Below, piece by piece: positions 32,658 to 43,177 of a DNA stretch of 64,000 bases; position 1 is the stretch's first letter; each line of letters begins with the position of its first letter. Made by a program: the position numbers and the translations under genes. A model generated the notes under the pieces. It was given only the letters and a program-made list of their open reading frames with translations, searched no databases and was not told the origin of the DNA. This DNA is from CAZAQB01 sp964487155 (GTDB lineage Bacteria; Pseudomonadota; Gammaproteobacteria; Nitrococcales; Nitrococcaceae): NCBI GenBank assembly GCA_964487155.1, contig CAZAQB010000003.1, forward strand, positions 17,476 to 81,475, given 5' to 3'.

Positions 32658-33128
32658 TCAGCTGCCGGCCGGCTCCAGCAGGCCCGGGCCGACCCAGGCC
32701 TGTTCGCGGCGCCGGACTTGCTGCGCCTCGGATTCGGGTCGGCTGCACCGGGCCTGCTCAACCACCCGTTCCACGAACTCGCCCACCAGCAATGGCGACA
32801 TGCGCACGCCGGAACGAAAGCGATGGCTGGTGCCCACCAGCTCCGCATGGGCCAGGCAGTGCACCACCCGGGTGACACCGTTCCAGCCGCTGGCGAAGCG
32901 TACCGGCGAGCGCCGCCAGCCCGCCGCCATCAACAGGTAGCCCCGGGTTTCAGCCCAGACGGTCACCAGACGGCGCGCGTCCATGCGGGCCAGCTCCGGG
33001 GCCTTGGTCAGCGCCTCGCGCAGCGCCTGGGCCGTGGCTTCCGGCAAGGCCGGGCCCGGTATCAGGTAGCGGGCCACATACAGGCCCGCCGGCTTGTCCG
33101 AACGGCGAACCGTCATGCTGCAGGTCAT
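32658..33128 (-). CDS. Hypothetical protein
   Basis: I do not recognise this 156-residue protein. It is basic, soluble by appearance, with segments LPEATAQALREALTKAPELAR, given here only as far as is useful, WAETRGYLLMAAGW and VHCLAHAELVGTSHRFRSG. The start at 33128 has GGGAG six bases upstream. It follows the L21-L27 operon's terminator on the same strand and lies 72 bases before the dioxygenase gene. Confidence 0.6.
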   Translation of the reverse strand: MTCSMTVRRSDKPAGLYVARYLIPGPALPEATAQALREALTKAPELARMDARRLVTVWAETRGYLLMAAGWRRSPVRFASGWNGVTRVVHCLAHAELVGTSHRFRSGVRMSPLLVGEFVERVVEQARCSRPESEAQQVRRREQAWVGPGLLEPAGS

Positions 33129-33238
33129 TGACGTCTCCCGGACGCGCTGGGGGCGGGAGCGAGCAAGGCCCCGCGCAATGCCCCTTGAGCGCATTGTCGG
33201 CACCCGGGGCTGGAACTTGAGCGCGGCGGGAGAAACGA

Positions 33239-33263
33239 CAGACCCCGCGCGAGGCGGGGTCTG
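33239..33263 (-). terminator. Terminator of the rplU-rpmA operon
   Basis: Ten-base perfect arms CAGACCCCGC and GCGGGGTCTG enclose a five-base loop. On the minus strand it comes 46 bases after the rpmA stop and is followed by TCGTTTCTC, a modest T-rich tail. Position and strength make it the operon's terminator. Confidence 0.75.
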
Positions 33264-33308
33264 GAGCGGGCGGCCGGGTGGCCGTCCGGATGCGTCGCGC
33301 AACGGGCG

Positions 33309-33569
33309 CTATTCGGAGGGCTGGATGCTCACTACGCGGCGCTTCTGCGGGCCCTTGCGAGCGAACTGTACGTGGCCGTCGGCGGTGGCGAACAGGGTGT
33401 GATCGCGGCCCACACCGACGTTGGGGCCCGGGTGGAAGCGGGTGCCACGCTGGCGCACCAGGATGTTCCCGGCCTTCACCAGCTGGCCGCCGAAGCGCTT
33501 CACGCCCAGGCGCTTTGACTCGGAATCGCGGCCGTTGCGAGTGCTGCCGCCTGCCTTCTTGTGTGCCAT
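33309..33569 (-). CDS. rpmA: 50S ribosomal protein L27
   Basis: The 86-residue basic protein is a standard L27: [16 protein letters not shown] at the N-terminus, which reaches the peptidyl transferase centre, then [20 protein letters not shown]. Length and sequence match bacterial L27. It lies 23 bases after rplU in the conserved rplU-rpmA operon. The gene that normally follows, obgE, is not next: a terminator and an unrelated gene follow instead. Confidence 0.98.
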   Translation of the reverse strand: MAHKKAGGSTRNGRDSESKRLGVKRFGGQLVKAGNILVRQRGTRFHPGPNVGVGRDHTLFATADGHVQFARKGPQKRRVVSIQPSE

Positions 33570-33592
33570 CGCTGGTCAGTCCCCGTCTTGGA

Positions 33593-33904
33593 TCAAGCCT
33601 GGCGGATGCCGGTGATGCGAACCTCGGTGTAGTTCTGCCGGTGTCCGTGGCGGCGCAGGTAGTTCTTGCGGCGCCGGAACTTCACCACGTCCACCTTGCG
33701 GCTGCGGCCGTGGCTCACCACTTGCGCGGTGACCTCGCCGCCGGCGACCACCGGGGTCCCCACACTCACGGTCTCGCCACCCAGCATCAGCACCTGATCA
33801 AAGGTGACGGAGGCGCCCTGCTCGGCGTCCAGCTTTTCGACCCGGAGCAGGTCACCCTCGGCGACGCGGTACTGCTTGCCCCCGGTCCTGATGACGGCGT
33901 ACAT
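33593..33904 (-). CDS. rplU: 50S ribosomal protein L21
   Basis: The 103-residue protein shows L21 features throughout: [18 protein letters not shown] at the start and [21 protein letters not shown] near the end (20-residue core given in part elsewhere). L21 binds 23S rRNA in the large subunit. Translation starts at 33904, with GGGAGAG upstream. A near-consensus promoter lies 45-73 bases upstream, overlapping the end of tyrS. Confidence 0.98.
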   Translation of the reverse strand: MYAVIRTGGKQYRVAEGDLLRVEKLDAEQGASVTFDQVLMLGGETVSVGTPVVAGGEVTAQVVSHGRSRKVDVVKFRRRKNYLRRHGHRQNYTEVRITGIRQA

Positions 33905-33948
33905 CTGGCGCTCTCCCGATGCTGCGGCAATCCGTTTGTGAGCCGCGC

Positions 33949-33977
33949 AGTCTATCCCCGCGACCAGGGAGCGTCAA
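33949..33977 (-). promoter_or_regulatory. Sigma-70 promoter of rplU-rpmA
   Basis: On the minus strand TTGACG (33972-33977) and TAGACT (33949-33954) are separated by exactly 17 bases. This predicts a transcription start near 33942 and a leader of about 38 bases. The -35 box overlaps the tyrS stop codon. Confidence 0.7.
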
Positions 33978-35209
33978 TCGCCGCCCCCACCCTCTCGGGC
34001 CGGCGCCGGCACGGCCACCAGGCGCACCCGGGCGATCCGGCGCTTGCCGACCTGCAGCACGTGGCAGGCCCCCGGCGCGAGAGTCAGGGAGCGATCTTCC
34101 ACCCGCTCACCGTCGATGCGCACCGCCCCCTGGCCCACCAGGCGCATGGCCTCCGAGCTGCTGGCGGCGAGCCCGGCCTGCTTCAGCAGCGTTCCGATCA
34201 GCAGGCCTTGCGGCGGCGCCGCAAGCCGCTGCTCGGGAAGATCCTCGGGCAGCACCCCCCGCTGGAAGCGGGCCACGAAGGCCTCGTGGGCGGCGCGGGC
34301 GGCGGCGGCGCCGTGAAAGCGCTCCACCATCTCGGCGGCGAGCAGGAATTTGACATCCCGAGGATTGCGGCCATCGGCCACCTCCCGGCGCAGTTCTTCA
34401 ACCCGGCCGCCATGGCGCAGGCTGAGCAGCAGCAGGTAGCGCCACATCAGATCGTCGGAGACGGACATCAGCTTGCCGAACATCTCCTCGGGGGGATCCT
34501 GGATGGCCACGTAGTTTCCCAGCGACTTGGACATCTTCTGGACGCCGTCCAGGCCCTCCAGGATGGGCATGGTGAGGATCACCTGGGGCGGCTGGCCGTA
34601 CTGCTTCTGCAGCTCCCGGCCCACCAGCAGGTTGAACTTCTGGTCGGTGCCGCCGAGTTCCACGTCGCTCTCAAGCACCACCGAGTCGTAGCCCTGGATC
34701 AGCGGGTAGAGGAACTCGTGCACGGCAATGGACTGGCCGGCGGTATAGCGCTTGTGGAAATCGTCGCGCTCGAGCATACGCGCGACGTTGTAGCGGGCGG
34801 CAAGCTGGATCAGATCGGCGGCGCTGAGCCTGCCCATCCAGTGGGAATTGAACACCACCTCGGTGCGTTCCCGGTCCAGGATGCAGAACACCTGCTCCTG
34901 ATAGGTGCGGGCGTTGGCCGCGACGTCCTCGGGGGTCAGCGGCTTGCGGGTGGCGCTCTTGCCGGTGGGATCCCCGATCATGGCGGTGAAGTCGCCGATC
35001 AGGAACTGCACCCGATGCCCCAGATCCTGGAACTGGCGCAGCTTGTTGATCAGCACCGTGTGGCCCAGGTGCAGGTCCGGTGCGGTGGGGTCGAAGCCGG
35101 CCTTGATCCGCAGCGCACGGCCGCAGGCCAGGCGCTCGGTCAGCTCCGCCTCCAGCAGGATCTCCGCCGCGCCCCGGCGAAGGGTGGCCAGTGCCTGTTC
35201 GGTGCTCAT
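33974..35209 (-). CDS. tyrS: Tyrosyl-tRNA synthetase
   Basis: The 411-residue class I synthetase charges tRNA-Tyr. It has the HIGH-type motif HLGH in [15 protein letters not shown], the [14 protein letters not shown] region, the tyrosine pocket LGGTDQKFN, and [10 protein letters not shown]-terminal S4 RNA-binding domain (about 345-405, [17 protein letters not shown]) completes it. It belongs to the branch common in Pseudomonas-like bacteria rather than E. coli TyrS. The ATG at 35209 follows GGGGGAGG. TAGAAT at about 35272-35277 on this strand may be its -10. It is divergent from the murein peptidase gene. Confidence 0.96.
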   Translation of the reverse strand: MSTEQALATLRRGAAEILLEAELTERLACGRALRIKAGFDPTAPDLHLGHTVLINKLRQFQDLGHRVQFLIGDFTAMIGDPTGKSATRKPLTPEDVAANARTYQEQVFCILDRERTEVVFNSHWMGRLSAADLIQLAARYNVARMLERDDFHKRYTAGQSIAVHEFLYPLIQGYDSVVLESDVELGGTDQKFNLLVGRELQKQYGQPPQVILTMPILEGLDGVQKMSKSLGNYVAIQDPPEEMFGKLMSVSDDLMWRYLLLLSLRHGGRVEELRREVADGRNPRDVKFLLAAEMVERFHGAAAARAAHEAFVARFQRGVLPEDLPEQRLAAPPQGLLIGTLLKQAGLAASSSEAMRLVGQGAVRIDGERVEDRSLTLAPGACHVLQVGKRRIARVRLVAVPAPAREGGGGD

Positions 35210-35458
35210 CGCCTCCCCCAGTTGTGCGGCGCGGCGCCCCGAAGGGTCCGGCCGTCGACTCGACAAGCCGGGGATTCTACTAAGGGGGTCAGAAACATTG
35301 CCACGCTGCCGATAAGACTATGCAACGCGACGACGCCCGGGCTCGGGTTTTCTACCCGAAACGCGGAAAGTTGAGAGACAGAACGCAGAATCCACCTCAA
35401 TTCGTTGACCGCCCGGCCCGGCCGGACTATGGTCATTTGCGATTCTGGGGGAGTTCGC

Positions 35459-37024
35459 ATGCCTTTCCGACACCGCCACGCGACACCGATCTTCCGTACC
35501 CGCAACGATGACTGGGGCGGCCGCAGCGCTGGCCGCCTGGTCCGGCGCGCACTGCTGCTGGGCGCCGGTGGCTTGGTGGCCGCCATAGTGGTGTTCACGG
35601 TAAGCGCCCGCGACGCCTCCGAGCCGCGGGACGCCTCCGCTGAGGCGGTCGCCGCAACCGGTGCGCCGGCGTTACGGGAAGTCCCCCTCGCCCTGCCGCG
35701 CGCGCAGACACCGCCCGGCCTGGGCCAGGGGACGCCCACGACGCTTGCCCTGCCGCCGCCGACCGCAAGCACCGCCCCGGCACCACCTCTGGTCGCCGCG
35801 CCGGCCGCCGCACAGCCCGCCGCCGACACCCGGCCGGCTGCGAAGGACACCCAGCCCCAGGGGCCCATTGCCAAGATGCCGGCGCCGACGGCCGAAGCCG
35901 ACCCGGCCCCCGCCCCGCTGCGCTGGGAGACCACGAAGGTGCGCTCCGGCGACAGCCTGGCCACCATCTTCCGCCGCGCCGGCCTCACTGCGCGCGACGT
36001 CCACGAGGTGGTAAACGCCGGCGAGCCGGCCCGTTCCCTGACCCGCATCTTCCCCGGGGACGAGATCAACCTGGGCCTGGACGATGACGGTGCGCTGCAC
36101 GCGCTGCGCTACGAGATCAACGAGACCGATACCCTCGATCTGCGCCGGGAGGCCGAGGGCTTCCGCGCCGGGGTGGACAAGCGAACCCTGGAGCGCCGGC
36201 ACCGGCACGCAGCCGCCGTGATCGAGACCTCCCTCTACGAGGCCGCCAAGCAAGCAGGCCTGGAAGAGGGCATGATCATGGAACTCGCCGGCATCTTCGG
36301 CTGGGACGTGGACTTCGCCCTGGACATCCGCCAGGGGGATTCCTTCGCCGTGGTCTACGACGAGATCTACCGTGAGGGCGAGCGCCTGCGGGCCGGCGAC
36401 ATCCTCGCCGCCGAGTTCGTGAACCGCGGCGACGTATTCCGGGCCGTGCGCTACACCGACCCCGAGGGCCGTACCGACTATTTCGCCCCCGACGGGCGCA
36501 GCATGCGCAAGGCGTTCCTGCGCACGCCGATCAACTTCGCCCGGGTCAGTTCCAACTTCAACCCCCAGCGCTTTCACCCGGTGCTGGGGGTCAAGCGGCC
36601 GCACATGGGCACCGACTACGCCGCCCGCCCGGGCACACCCATCAAGGCCGCCGGCGACGGCCGTATCATCCACCGCGGGCGCAAGGGCGGCTACGGGCGC
36701 ACCGTCATCCTCCGCCACGGCGAGCGCTACACCACCCTGTACGCCCACATGTCCCGCTACAGGAGCGGCCTGGGCGTGGGCAGCCGGGTGCGCCAGGGCC
36801 AGGTGATCGGCTATGTGGGCGCCTCGGGCCTCGCCACCGGGCCGCACCTGCACTACGAGTTCCGCATCGATGGAGTCCACCGCAACCCGCGCACCGTGAA
36901 GCTGCCGGACGCCCAGCCGATAGATGCCCGCTTCCGGGCGGACTTCCTGGCCCACGCCCGGCAGCAGGTGGCGGAACTGGAGCTGATCTCCCGCACCCGG
37001 CTGGCCATGGGCGCCGACCAGTAG
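35459..37024 (+). CDS. Murein DD-endopeptidase, LysM/OapA and M23 domains
   Basis: The 521-residue protein has an N-terminal cytoplasmic basic part, one membrane segment (about 30-52, LLLGAGGLVAAIVVF) and a long Pro/Ala linker. A LysM/OapA-like domain (about 155-235, VRSGDSLATIFRRAGL) and a connecting domain precede the M23 peptidase (about 375-490). Zn ligands are in HMGTDYAA and HLHYEF, and the catalytic His in LYAHMSRY. Like MepM it should cut peptidoglycan cross-links in the periplasm. The ATG at 35459 has GGGGGAG six bases upstream. The tyrS, mepM, anmK neighbourhood is conserved in gammaproteobacteria. Confidence 0.92.
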   Translation: MPFRHRHATPIFRTRNDDWGGRSAGRLVRRALLLGAGGLVAAIVVFTVSARDASEPRDASAEAVAATGAPALREVPLALPRAQTPPGLGQGTPTTLALPPPTASTAPAPPLVAAPAAAQPAADTRPAAKDTQPQGPIAKMPAPTAEADPAPAPLRWETTKVRSGDSLATIFRRAGLTARDVHEVVNAGEPARSLTRIFPGDEINLGLDDDGALHALRYEINETDTLDLRREAEGFRAGVDKRTLERRHRHAAAVIETSLYEAAKQAGLEEGMIMELAGIFGWDVDFALDIRQGDSFAVVYDEIYREGERLRAGDILAAEFVNRGDVFRAVRYTDPEGRTDYFAPDGRSMRKAFLRTPINFARVSSNFNPQRFHPVLGVKRPHMGTDYAARPGTPIKAAGDGRIIHRGRKGGYGRTVILRHGERYTTLYAHMSRYRSGLGVGSRVRQGQVIGYVGASGLATGPHLHYEFRIDGVHRNPRTVKLPDAQPIDARFRADFLAHARQQVAELELISRTRLAMGADQ

Positions 37025-37074
37025 GCCCGGGCCGCGACGGCCCGGCACATCGGATCCCGGCCCGCGGTGCAACC

Positions 37075-38199
37075 ATGAAACCCGCCAAGCTCTACCTGGG
37101 CGCCATTTCCGGCACCAGCGTGGACGCTATGGACATCGCCCTGGCCGACCTGGGCGGGCCCCGGCCGCAACTGCTGGACGCGCTCTGCGAACCCTACCCG
37201 GACCCCCTGCGGGCCAGGCTGCTGAGCCTCGGGCCAGAGTCGCCGCTGCGGGAGGTGATGGCGGCGGACGCTCAGGTGGCCCATGTAACCGCGCACGGCG
37301 TCCGGCGGCTGCTGCAGCGGGCCGGCATCGCGGCCGCCAGGGTACTGGCCCTGGGCAGCCACGGCCAGACCATCTGGCACGCACCGCACGCCGACCCGCC
37401 CACCAGCGTTCAGATCGGCGACCCCAACCGCCTGGCGGAACTCACCGGCATCCCGGTGGTGGCGGACTTCCGGCGCCGGGACATGGCGGCGGGGGGCCAG
37501 GGGGCGCCGCTGATGCCAGCGGTGCACGCCGGGCTGTTCGGCGGTGGGCGCTACCGGGCGGTGCTCAACCTCGGGGGCATCGCCAACCTCACGCTGCTGC
37601 CCCCCGGCGGGCCGGTGACCGGCTTCGACACCGGGCCGGCCAGCGGCCTGATGGACCGCTGGATCCGGCGCCACCAGGGCCGCCCCTGGGATGCCGCCGG
37701 CGCCTGGGCGGCCAGCGGCCGGCCGGACCCGGAACTGCTGGCGGCCCTGCTGGACGACGCCTATTTCGCGGCACCGCCCCCCAAGAGCACCGGGCCGGAG
37801 CGATTCGGGGAGTCCTGGCTGGCGACACGCATCCCCGGCCACCTGGCGCCCGAGAACGTGCAGGCCACGCTGCTGGAACTCACCGTGGAGAGCGTAGCGC
37901 AGGCCATGGAGGCCCACGCGGGCGGCGCCGAAGAACTGCTGGTCGCGGGTGGCGGGGTCCACAATCAGCGGCTGATGGTCCGCCTGGCGGAGCGCCTGCC
38001 CTGCCCGGTGGCCAGTACCGCCGCGCTGGGCGTGGACCCGGACTACCTGGAGGCGGTGGGCTTCGCCTGGCTGGCCCGGGCTACCCTGCGCGGCGAGCCG
38101 GGCAATCTGCCGTCGGTGACCGGCGCCCGGGCAGCGGTGGTGCTGGGAGGCGTCTACGGGATGTCATGGCCGGAGCCAGGCAGCAACCTCGAAGGATAA
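37075..38199 (+). CDS. anmK: Anhydro-N-acetylmuramic acid kinase
   Basis: The 374-residue kinase phosphorylates and opens 1,6-anhydro-MurNAc released during cell-wall turnover. It has the ASKHA-type ATP motifs: GAISGTSVDAMDIALADL at the start, ALGSHGQTIWH with the catalytic Asp region DPNRLAE..VVADFRRRD, NLGGIANLT and GFDTGPASGLMD. Length is that of the family. It lies 50 bases after the murein peptidase gene, a sensible functional pair for peptidoglycan recycling. A small membrane protein gene follows after nine bases. Confidence 0.96.
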   Translation: MKPAKLYLGAISGTSVDAMDIALADLGGPRPQLLDALCEPYPDPLRARLLSLGPESPLREVMAADAQVAHVTAHGVRRLLQRAGIAAARVLALGSHGQTIWHAPHADPPTSVQIGDPNRLAELTGIPVVADFRRRDMAAGGQGAPLMPAVHAGLFGGGRYRAVLNLGGIANLTLLPPGGPVTGFDTGPASGLMDRWIRRHQGRPWDAAGAWAASGRPDPELLAALLDDAYFAAPPPKSTGPERFGESWLATRIPGHLAPENVQATLLELTVESVAQAMEAHAGGAEELLVAGGGVHNQRLMVRLAERLPCPVASTAALGVDPDYLEAVGFAWLARATLRGEPGNLPSVTGARAAVVLGGVYGMSWPEPGSNLEG

Positions 38200-38208
38200 G
38201 GAGGGCTC

Positions 38209-38589
38209 TTGATCCTGAGTGCAGACATCAACCTGGCCGTGGTGGCGCTGGTGGTCACCAGCCTGGCGGCCGCCGTCGGCGTGCTGCTCGCCCTGACCCA
38301 TCTGCTGGGCCGGCGCCCCTACCGCTGGCTGGCCGCGCTGCACGGGCTGCCGGCCCTGGTGGGACTGGCGGCGGTAGGCCTGGCGGCGGCGAGCGGACCT
38401 GCATCCCCAGAGCTCTGGATCAGTCTGGGGCTACTGGCCCTGGCGGCGGCTGTCGGGGTTGCGATGGCAGTGCTGATGCGGCGTCAGACCGCCCGCCTGC
38501 CCGCCCCTGCACCCCTGGTGCTGGCCCATGGATTCGCCGCCACGGCGGCCATTGCCCTGCTGGCCTGGGTGGCGGTCACCACCATCTGA
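38209..38589 (+). CDS. Small hydrophobic membrane protein, unknown
   Basis: The 126-residue protein is predicted to have four membrane helices with short loops, one of which is LLGRRPYRW. I see no family motif. The TTG start is supported by AAGGAGG five bases upstream, and the gene follows anmK by nine bases, so it is likely translated from the same message. It is convergent with erpA; a G+C palindrome GGCCGGCGCCGGCC lies between the two stops. Confidence 0.65.
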   Translation: MILSADINLAVVALVVTSLAAAVGVLLALTHLLGRRPYRWLAALHGLPALVGLAAVGLAAASGPASPELWISLGLLALAAAVGVAMAVLMRRQTARLPAPAPLVLAHGFAATAAIALLAWVAVTTI

Positions 38590-38615
38590 TAGTCATTTGG
38601 CCGGCGCCGGCCGGC

Positions 38616-38969
38616 TCACACTCCGAACGACGAGCCGCAACCGCAGGTGGTGGAGGCATTGGGGTTGCGGATGACGAACTGTGCCCCCTCCAACCCTTCC
38701 ACGTAGTCGATCTCGGCGCCGGTCAGGTACTGGATGCTCATGGGGTCCACCAGCAGCACGACGCCGTTCTTCTCGACCACGGTGTCGGTGTCGTCCTGGT
38801 TCTCGTCGAACATGAAGCCGTACTGGAAGCCGGAGCAGCCGCCGCCGGAGATGTAGACGCGCAGCTTGAGGTCGTCGTGGTCCTCCTCCTGGAGCAGCTC
38901 CAGCACCTTGGAGGCGGCGCTGTCGGTGAACAGCAGCGGCTCGTATTCCTGGATTGCGGCATCGGTCAT
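38616..38969 (-). CDS. erpA: Iron-sulfur cluster insertion protein ErpA
   Basis: The 117-residue A-type carrier delivers Fe-S clusters to target enzymes. The three conserved cysteines are present: Cys45 in GGGCSGFQY, and Cys109 and Cys111 in TTCGCGSSF at the C-terminus. The start has AGGAG at good spacing. It is followed, on the same strand, by nothing coding until the convergent small membrane gene, and preceded by argC, as in Pseudomonas-type gene order. Confidence 0.96.
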   Translation of the reverse strand: MTDAAIQEYEPLLFTDSAASKVLELLQEEDHDDLKLRVYISGGGCSGFQYGFMFDENQDDTDTVVEKNGVVLLVDPMSIQYLTGAEIDYVEGLEGAQFVIRNPNASTTCGCGSSFGV

Positions 38970-39104
38970 GTCATGTCTCCTGGGCCTGTTCCGGTTCGGG
39001 GTTGCCGCGGGGCCCGCTCCCCACGGGTGAACCGTCCATCACACCTTATCCTCCAGGGAGCGCAGCTTCTAGTCAATCCAGACAACGACCCGGCCACTGC
39101 CGGC

Positions 39105-40133
39105 TCAGGGAAGCACAGCGGTCTGCGCCAGGCCCGCGGTCTCCTCCAGGCCGAACATGAGGTTCATGTTCTGCACCGCCTGGCCGGAGGCTCCCTTGAC
39201 CAGGTTGTCGATCACCGAGAGCAGCACCACGCCGTCGCCTTCCGGCGGCCGCGCCAGGGCCAGGCGGCAGAGGTTGGTGCCGCGCACGCTGCGGGTCTCC
39301 GGGTGGCTGCCGGCGGCGAGCACGTCCACGAAAGGCTCCTCGCGATACGCCGTCTCCAGCACCTGCTGCAGATCCGCGCCGGGCTCCCGGGACGAGAGAA
39401 ACACCGTCGCGTGCATACCTCGGGTCATGGGCAGCAGATGGGGCACGAAGGTGAGCTGCACCGGCGCGCCGGCGGCATCGGCCATGGCCTGGGCGATTTC
39501 CGGCTGGTGCCGGTGGCCGGAAGCCCCGTACGCCTTGAAGCTCTCATTGGCCTCGCACAGCAGCGTATGGGTGCGCGCGGCCCGCCCCGCCCCGGACACG
39601 CCGGAGGCGGCACTCGCCACCACCCGGGGCTCCACCAGGCCGGCGCGCAGCAGCGGCAGGCAGGCCAGCACCACGCAGGTGGGGTAGCAGCCCGGGTTGG
39701 CCACCAGCCGTGCCGCGCGGATCGCCCCCCGGTTCAACTCGGGGAGGCCGTAGACGGCCTGCGCCACCTGCGCCGGCGAGCGGTGATCCATGCCGTACCA
39801 GCGGGACCATTCAGCCACATCCCGAATGCGGAAGTCCGCCCCCAGATCCACCACCCGCACACCGGCCTCCAGCAGCGCGGGCACCTGATCCATGGCGGTG
39901 CCGTGCGGCGTGGCGAAGAACACCACGTCGCACTCGGCCAGCCGGCCCGGAGCGGGCTCGGAGAAGGGCAGATCCACCACGCCGCGCAGGTTCGGGAACA
40001 GATCCGAGGCGGGGGTGCCCGCCTCTGCGCGGGAGGTGATCAGCGCAAGTTCCACCTGCGGGTGGCCTGCCAGCAGCCGCAGCAGTTCCTGCCCCGTGTA
40101 GCCAGTCCCGCCGACAATGCCCGCACGAATCAT
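39105..40133 (-). CDS. argC: N-acetyl-gamma-glutamyl-phosphate reductase
   Basis: The 342-residue enzyme carries out the NADPH-dependent third step of arginine synthesis. It has the nucleotide-binding start [20 protein letters not shown], the catalytic Cys in [13 protein letters not shown], and a later HRHQPEIAQ and PMTRGMHAT region typical of ArgC. The start follows GGAG at eight bases. No other arg genes are adjacent; erpA follows. Confidence 0.96.
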   Translation of the reverse strand: MIRAGIVGGTGYTGQELLRLLAGHPQVELALITSRAEAGTPASDLFPNLRGVVDLPFSEPAPGRLAECDVVFFATPHGTAMDQVPALLEAGVRVVDLGADFRIRDVAEWSRWYGMDHRSPAQVAQAVYGLPELNRGAIRAARLVANPGCYPTCVVLACLPLLRAGLVEPRVVASAASGVSGAGRAARTHTLLCEANESFKAYGASGHRHQPEIAQAMADAAGAPVQLTFVPHLLPMTRGMHATVFLSSREPGADLQQVLETAYREEPFVDVLAAGSHPETRSVRGTNLCRLALARPPEGDGVVLLSVIDNLVKGASGQAVQNMNLMFGLEETAGLAQTAVLP

Positions 40134-40270
40134 CTTCAGCTCCGTATCCTGTTGGAGTCCGAGTCTAAGGTCGCCGTGCGTCGGGAGGGAAGTGGGAGGC
40201 GCCGTCGCCGGGCCATCGCTGGCATACTCGCCCCGTGCCCCTGCCTTCCCCGAAATCGGCCCGGCCCACG

Positions 40271-42019
40271 ATGCGCCGGCGCCTGGAGCGGCTCTGGCTT
40301 GCGCGCCTGGAGCGGGGACGGGTGCGCCTGTCCACCACCGAGGGCACCCTGCTGCTGTCGGCCCTGGCGGTGGTGGCAGGCCTGCTGGCGGGCGCCATCA
40401 ATCTGGCGTTCCGCGCCCTGGTGGAAGGTTCCCAGGCGGCGCTGCTGCCCGGTGGCGACGCGGAACAGTTCGAGGGCCTGAGCTGGCCCCTGCGAGCGGC
40501 CCTGGCCATGACCGGCGGCCTCGCCGTGGCCGCCCTGCTGGCCCTGGCCGGACGCGAGCACCAGCGCACCGGGGTCGTTCACGTCATCGAGCAGACCGTC
40601 TACCACCAGGCGGTGCTGCCCCTGCGCAACGCCGTACTGCAGTTCTTCGGCGCCGCGGCAGCCCTGACGGGCGGGCTGTCCGTCGGCAGGGAAGGCCCGG
40701 CCGCGCACCTGGGGGCCGCGGCCGCCAGCCAGCTGGCGCGGCGACTGGGCCTGCCCCACCACAGCACGCGCACCCTCATCGCCTGCGGCACCGCGGGGGC
40801 CATTGGAGCCGCCTTCAACACCCCCCTGGCCGGGGTGGCCTTCGCCATGGAAGTGGTGATCATGGAGTACAGCATCGCCGGCTTCCTGCCGGTCATACTC
40901 GCCGCGGTCTGCGCCACCACCCTCACCCGGGCCGTGTACGGCAGCGACCCGGCCTTCGCGGTGCCTTCACTGTCCCTTCAGGGGCTGGACAGCCTGCCCT
41001 ACGTGGTGATCATGGGCGTCGGCATCGGCCTCCTGGGGGCGGCATTCATCCGCAGCGTGGTCCAGATCACGGCGCGCACCGACGACTGGCCGGTGTGGGT
41101 CCGGGGGGCCGGCGCGGGGCTGGTGGTGGCCGCCATTGCCCTGCCGGTGCCCCAGGTGATGGGGGTGGGCTACGATACGGTGAATTCGGCACTGGTGGGC
41201 GAGCTGGGCCTGGCGCTGCTGCTGGCCGCGGTTGCCGGCAAGCTGGTGGCCACCGCCTGCTGCGTCGGCCTCGGAGTTCCCGCCGGGCTGATCGGTCCGG
41301 TGCTGTTCATGGGGGCCACCGCCGGCGGCGCCTTCGCCCACAGCTTTACCCTGCTGCAGCCGGCTTTCCCGGAGTCGCCCGCCTTCTTTGCGCTGCTGGG
41401 CATGGGCGCCATGATGGCCAGCACCATCCGGGCGCCCCTGGCCGCGCTGATCGCCATGCTGGAGTTGAGCGCCAACCCGGAGGTTCTCCTGCCCGGCATG
41501 CTGACCATCACGGCCGCGGTGCTCACCACGGGAGAACTGTGCCGGACCGACTCGGTGTTCCTGGAGCTGCTGCGCCGGGAGGGCAAGGATCCCCACCGCA
41601 ACCCCCTGCTGCCGGTATTCAACCGCGTGTCGGTGGGTCGCATCATGGACCGCCGGCTGGTGGTTCTGCCCCGGCACGTCGAGCGCCAGCGCCTGACCTC
41701 GGCCCTGGACAAGGACAAACCCCGCTGGGTGCTGGTGGAGGGCGAGGACGGCCAGGGCCCGGTGCTGATGCCGGTCACCGATCTGATCGAGTTCGTCCGG
41801 GGGAACCGGCTGCAGGACACCGTGGACCTCTCCGAGGCACCGGCCAAGCGGCTGCAGCCGGTCGCCATCGAGCTGCGGGCTACCCTGCGCGAGGCCCTGC
41901 TGGCCCTGCGCCGGGAGCAGGCCGACGCCCTCTACGTGGTGCAGACAACGGCCCCGGGTTTCCGGCGCTACTACGGTGTGGTGACCCGGGGCGACCTGGA
42001 AAACCAGTACTTCGGCTAG
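40271..42019 (+). CDS. ClC family chloride channel/transporter with CBS domains
   Basis: The protein of 582 residues (594 from a GTG at 40235) has about eleven membrane segments, the anion-path motif GREGP with the gating Glu, and [17 protein letters not shown] for the second ion-coordinating loop. The usual GSGIP loop is altered ([11 protein letters not shown]), so ion selectivity may differ. A cytoplasmic tail (about 440-580) contains two CBS-like regions ([15 protein letters not shown] and the terminal [13 protein letters not shown]). A CATACT -10-like box ends 7 bases before the GTG, so the ATG at 40271 leaves a short leader and is preferred. Confidence 0.88.
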   Translation: MRRRLERLWLARLERGRVRLSTTEGTLLLSALAVVAGLLAGAINLAFRALVEGSQAALLPGGDAEQFEGLSWPLRAALAMTGGLAVAALLALAGREHQRTGVVHVIEQTVYHQAVLPLRNAVLQFFGAAAALTGGLSVGREGPAAHLGAAAASQLARRLGLPHHSTRTLIACGTAGAIGAAFNTPLAGVAFAMEVVIMEYSIAGFLPVILAAVCATTLTRAVYGSDPAFAVPSLSLQGLDSLPYVVIMGVGIGLLGAAFIRSVVQITARTDDWPVWVRGAGAGLVVAAIALPVPQVMGVGYDTVNSALVGELGLALLLAAVAGKLVATACCVGLGVPAGLIGPVLFMGATAGGAFAHSFTLLQPAFPESPAFFALLGMGAMMASTIRAPLAALIAMLELSANPEVLLPGMLTITAAVLTTGELCRTDSVFLELLRREGKDPHRNPLLPVFNRVSVGRIMDRRLVVLPRHVERQRLTSALDKDKPRWVLVEGEDGQGPVLMPVTDLIEFVRGNRLQDTVDLSEAPAKRLQPVAIELRATLREALLALRREQADALYVVQTTAPGFRRYYGVVTRGDLENQYFG

Positions 42020-42173
42020 CCGATCCTCCGGGAGGGGTCGTGATGGACCTCGAGCCGGTCGAATTCACAACCCGGCGCGGCTCGCCGGCAAGGCACGCCA
42101 CGCACGCCCCGCAGCCTCACGCCACGCGAAGCCTGGACACGCCCAACAACCACCAACCGCGGGAGACGCCACG

Positions 42174-42596
42174 ATGTACGCCTGGATCAAAGCCTTCCAC
42201 CTGGTGGCGATGGTCACCTGGTTCGCCGGGATCTTCTACCTGCCGCGACTGTTCGTCTACCACGCCATGGCGGAGGACGAAGTCAGCCGGGAGCGCTTCA
42301 AGGTCATGGAGCGCAAGCTCTACCGGGGCATCATGAACCCCAGCGCGGCCGTGACCGTGCTGCTCGGTGCATGGCTGATCTGGCTGGCACCGGGGTTTCT
42401 CTCCCAGGGCTGGCTGCACGCCAAGCTCGCCCTGGTGGCGGCCCTGCTCGCCTACCACGTCTACTCCGGGCGTTTGATGCGCAGCTTCGCCGCGGACCGC
42501 AACACCCGCGGCCACGTCTGGTATCGGTGGTTTAACGAGATACCCGTATTCATCTTGATCGGCGTCATGGTACTCGTGGAAGTGAAACCTTTCTAA
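42174..42596 (+). CDS. hemJ: Protoporphyrinogen oxidase HemJ
   Basis: The 140-residue protein has four membrane helices and the HemJ features: AFHLVAMVTWFAGIFYLPRLFVYH (read in parts: FHLVAMVTW, FYLPRLFVYH), a conserved Lys in HAKLALV, and WFNEIP near the end. HemJ oxidises protoporphyrinogen IX in bacteria without HemG or HemY. The start follows GGGAG. It lies 71 bases before irr, so heme synthesis and heme/iron sensing are placed together. Confidence 0.92.
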   Translation: MYAWIKAFHLVAMVTWFAGIFYLPRLFVYHAMAEDEVSRERFKVMERKLYRGIMNPSAAVTVLLGAWLIWLAPGFLSQGWLHAKLALVAALLAYHVYSGRLMRSFAADRNTRGHVWYRWFNEIPVFILIGVMVLVEVKPF

Positions 42597-42667
42597 TTAT
42601 GCTTATGAGCCGAGGCACGGCCCGGCCGACGTCACGAACGCTCTCAGACGAACCACCGGTGAGGACT

Positions 42668-43087
42668 ATGATCGAACAGAGCACCCCTTTTCGCGAAGCA
42701 ATCCGCGCCGCCGGGCTGCGCGCCACCCGCCAGCGCATGGCGCTCGCCGAGCTCATTTTCGGCTCCGGGCACCGCCACATCTGCGCGGAGCAGCTCCACG
42801 GCGAGGCCCGCGCCGCCGACATTCCGGTGTCCCTGGCCACCATCTACAACACGCTGCACCAGTTCACCGATGCGGGCCTGCTGCGGGAAATCCTGGTGGA
42901 TCCGCGACGCTCGTATTTCGATACCAACACCAGCGTCCACCCTCACCTGTACTTCGAGGACGACGGCCGGGTGGAGGACATCCCGAGCACCGAACTGGAG
43001 CGCATGAGCCTGCCCCAGCTCCCCGAGGGCATGCGGGTAAGCGCCATCGACATGGTGGTGCGGGTGCGCCGGACCGAGGCGGCCTGA
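42668..43087 (+). CDS. irr: Fur family iron-response regulator Irr
   Basis: The 139-residue protein has the Fur-type winged helix (about 10-90: LRATRQRMALAELIF, ISLATIYNTL-like VSLATIYNTLHQFTDAGL) and a dimerisation domain with HPHLYFEDDGRVEDIP, the phrase of the Irr branch. It lacks the C-terminal Cys pairs of zinc-Fur. In alphaproteobacteria Irr represses or activates heme and iron genes under iron limitation and is degraded when heme is available. The neighbouring hemJ, bfr and bfd genes fit such a role, but target sites were not identified. The ATG at 42668 is chosen for length and a GAGG just upstream. Confidence 0.88.
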   Translation: MIEQSTPFREAIRAAGLRATRQRMALAELIFGSGHRHICAEQLHGEARAADIPVSLATIYNTLHQFTDAGLLREILVDPRRSYFDTNTSVHPHLYFEDDGRVEDIPSTELERMSLPQLPEGMRVSAIDMVVRVRRTEAA

Positions 43088-43177
43088 GCCGCCCGCCTCG
43101 CCGGCGCCGGCGGGTACTGGGTCAGGACTCGGTACGACATCGGCTACGGCGAGGCCGGTCCCGTACTCAGGCTCCAT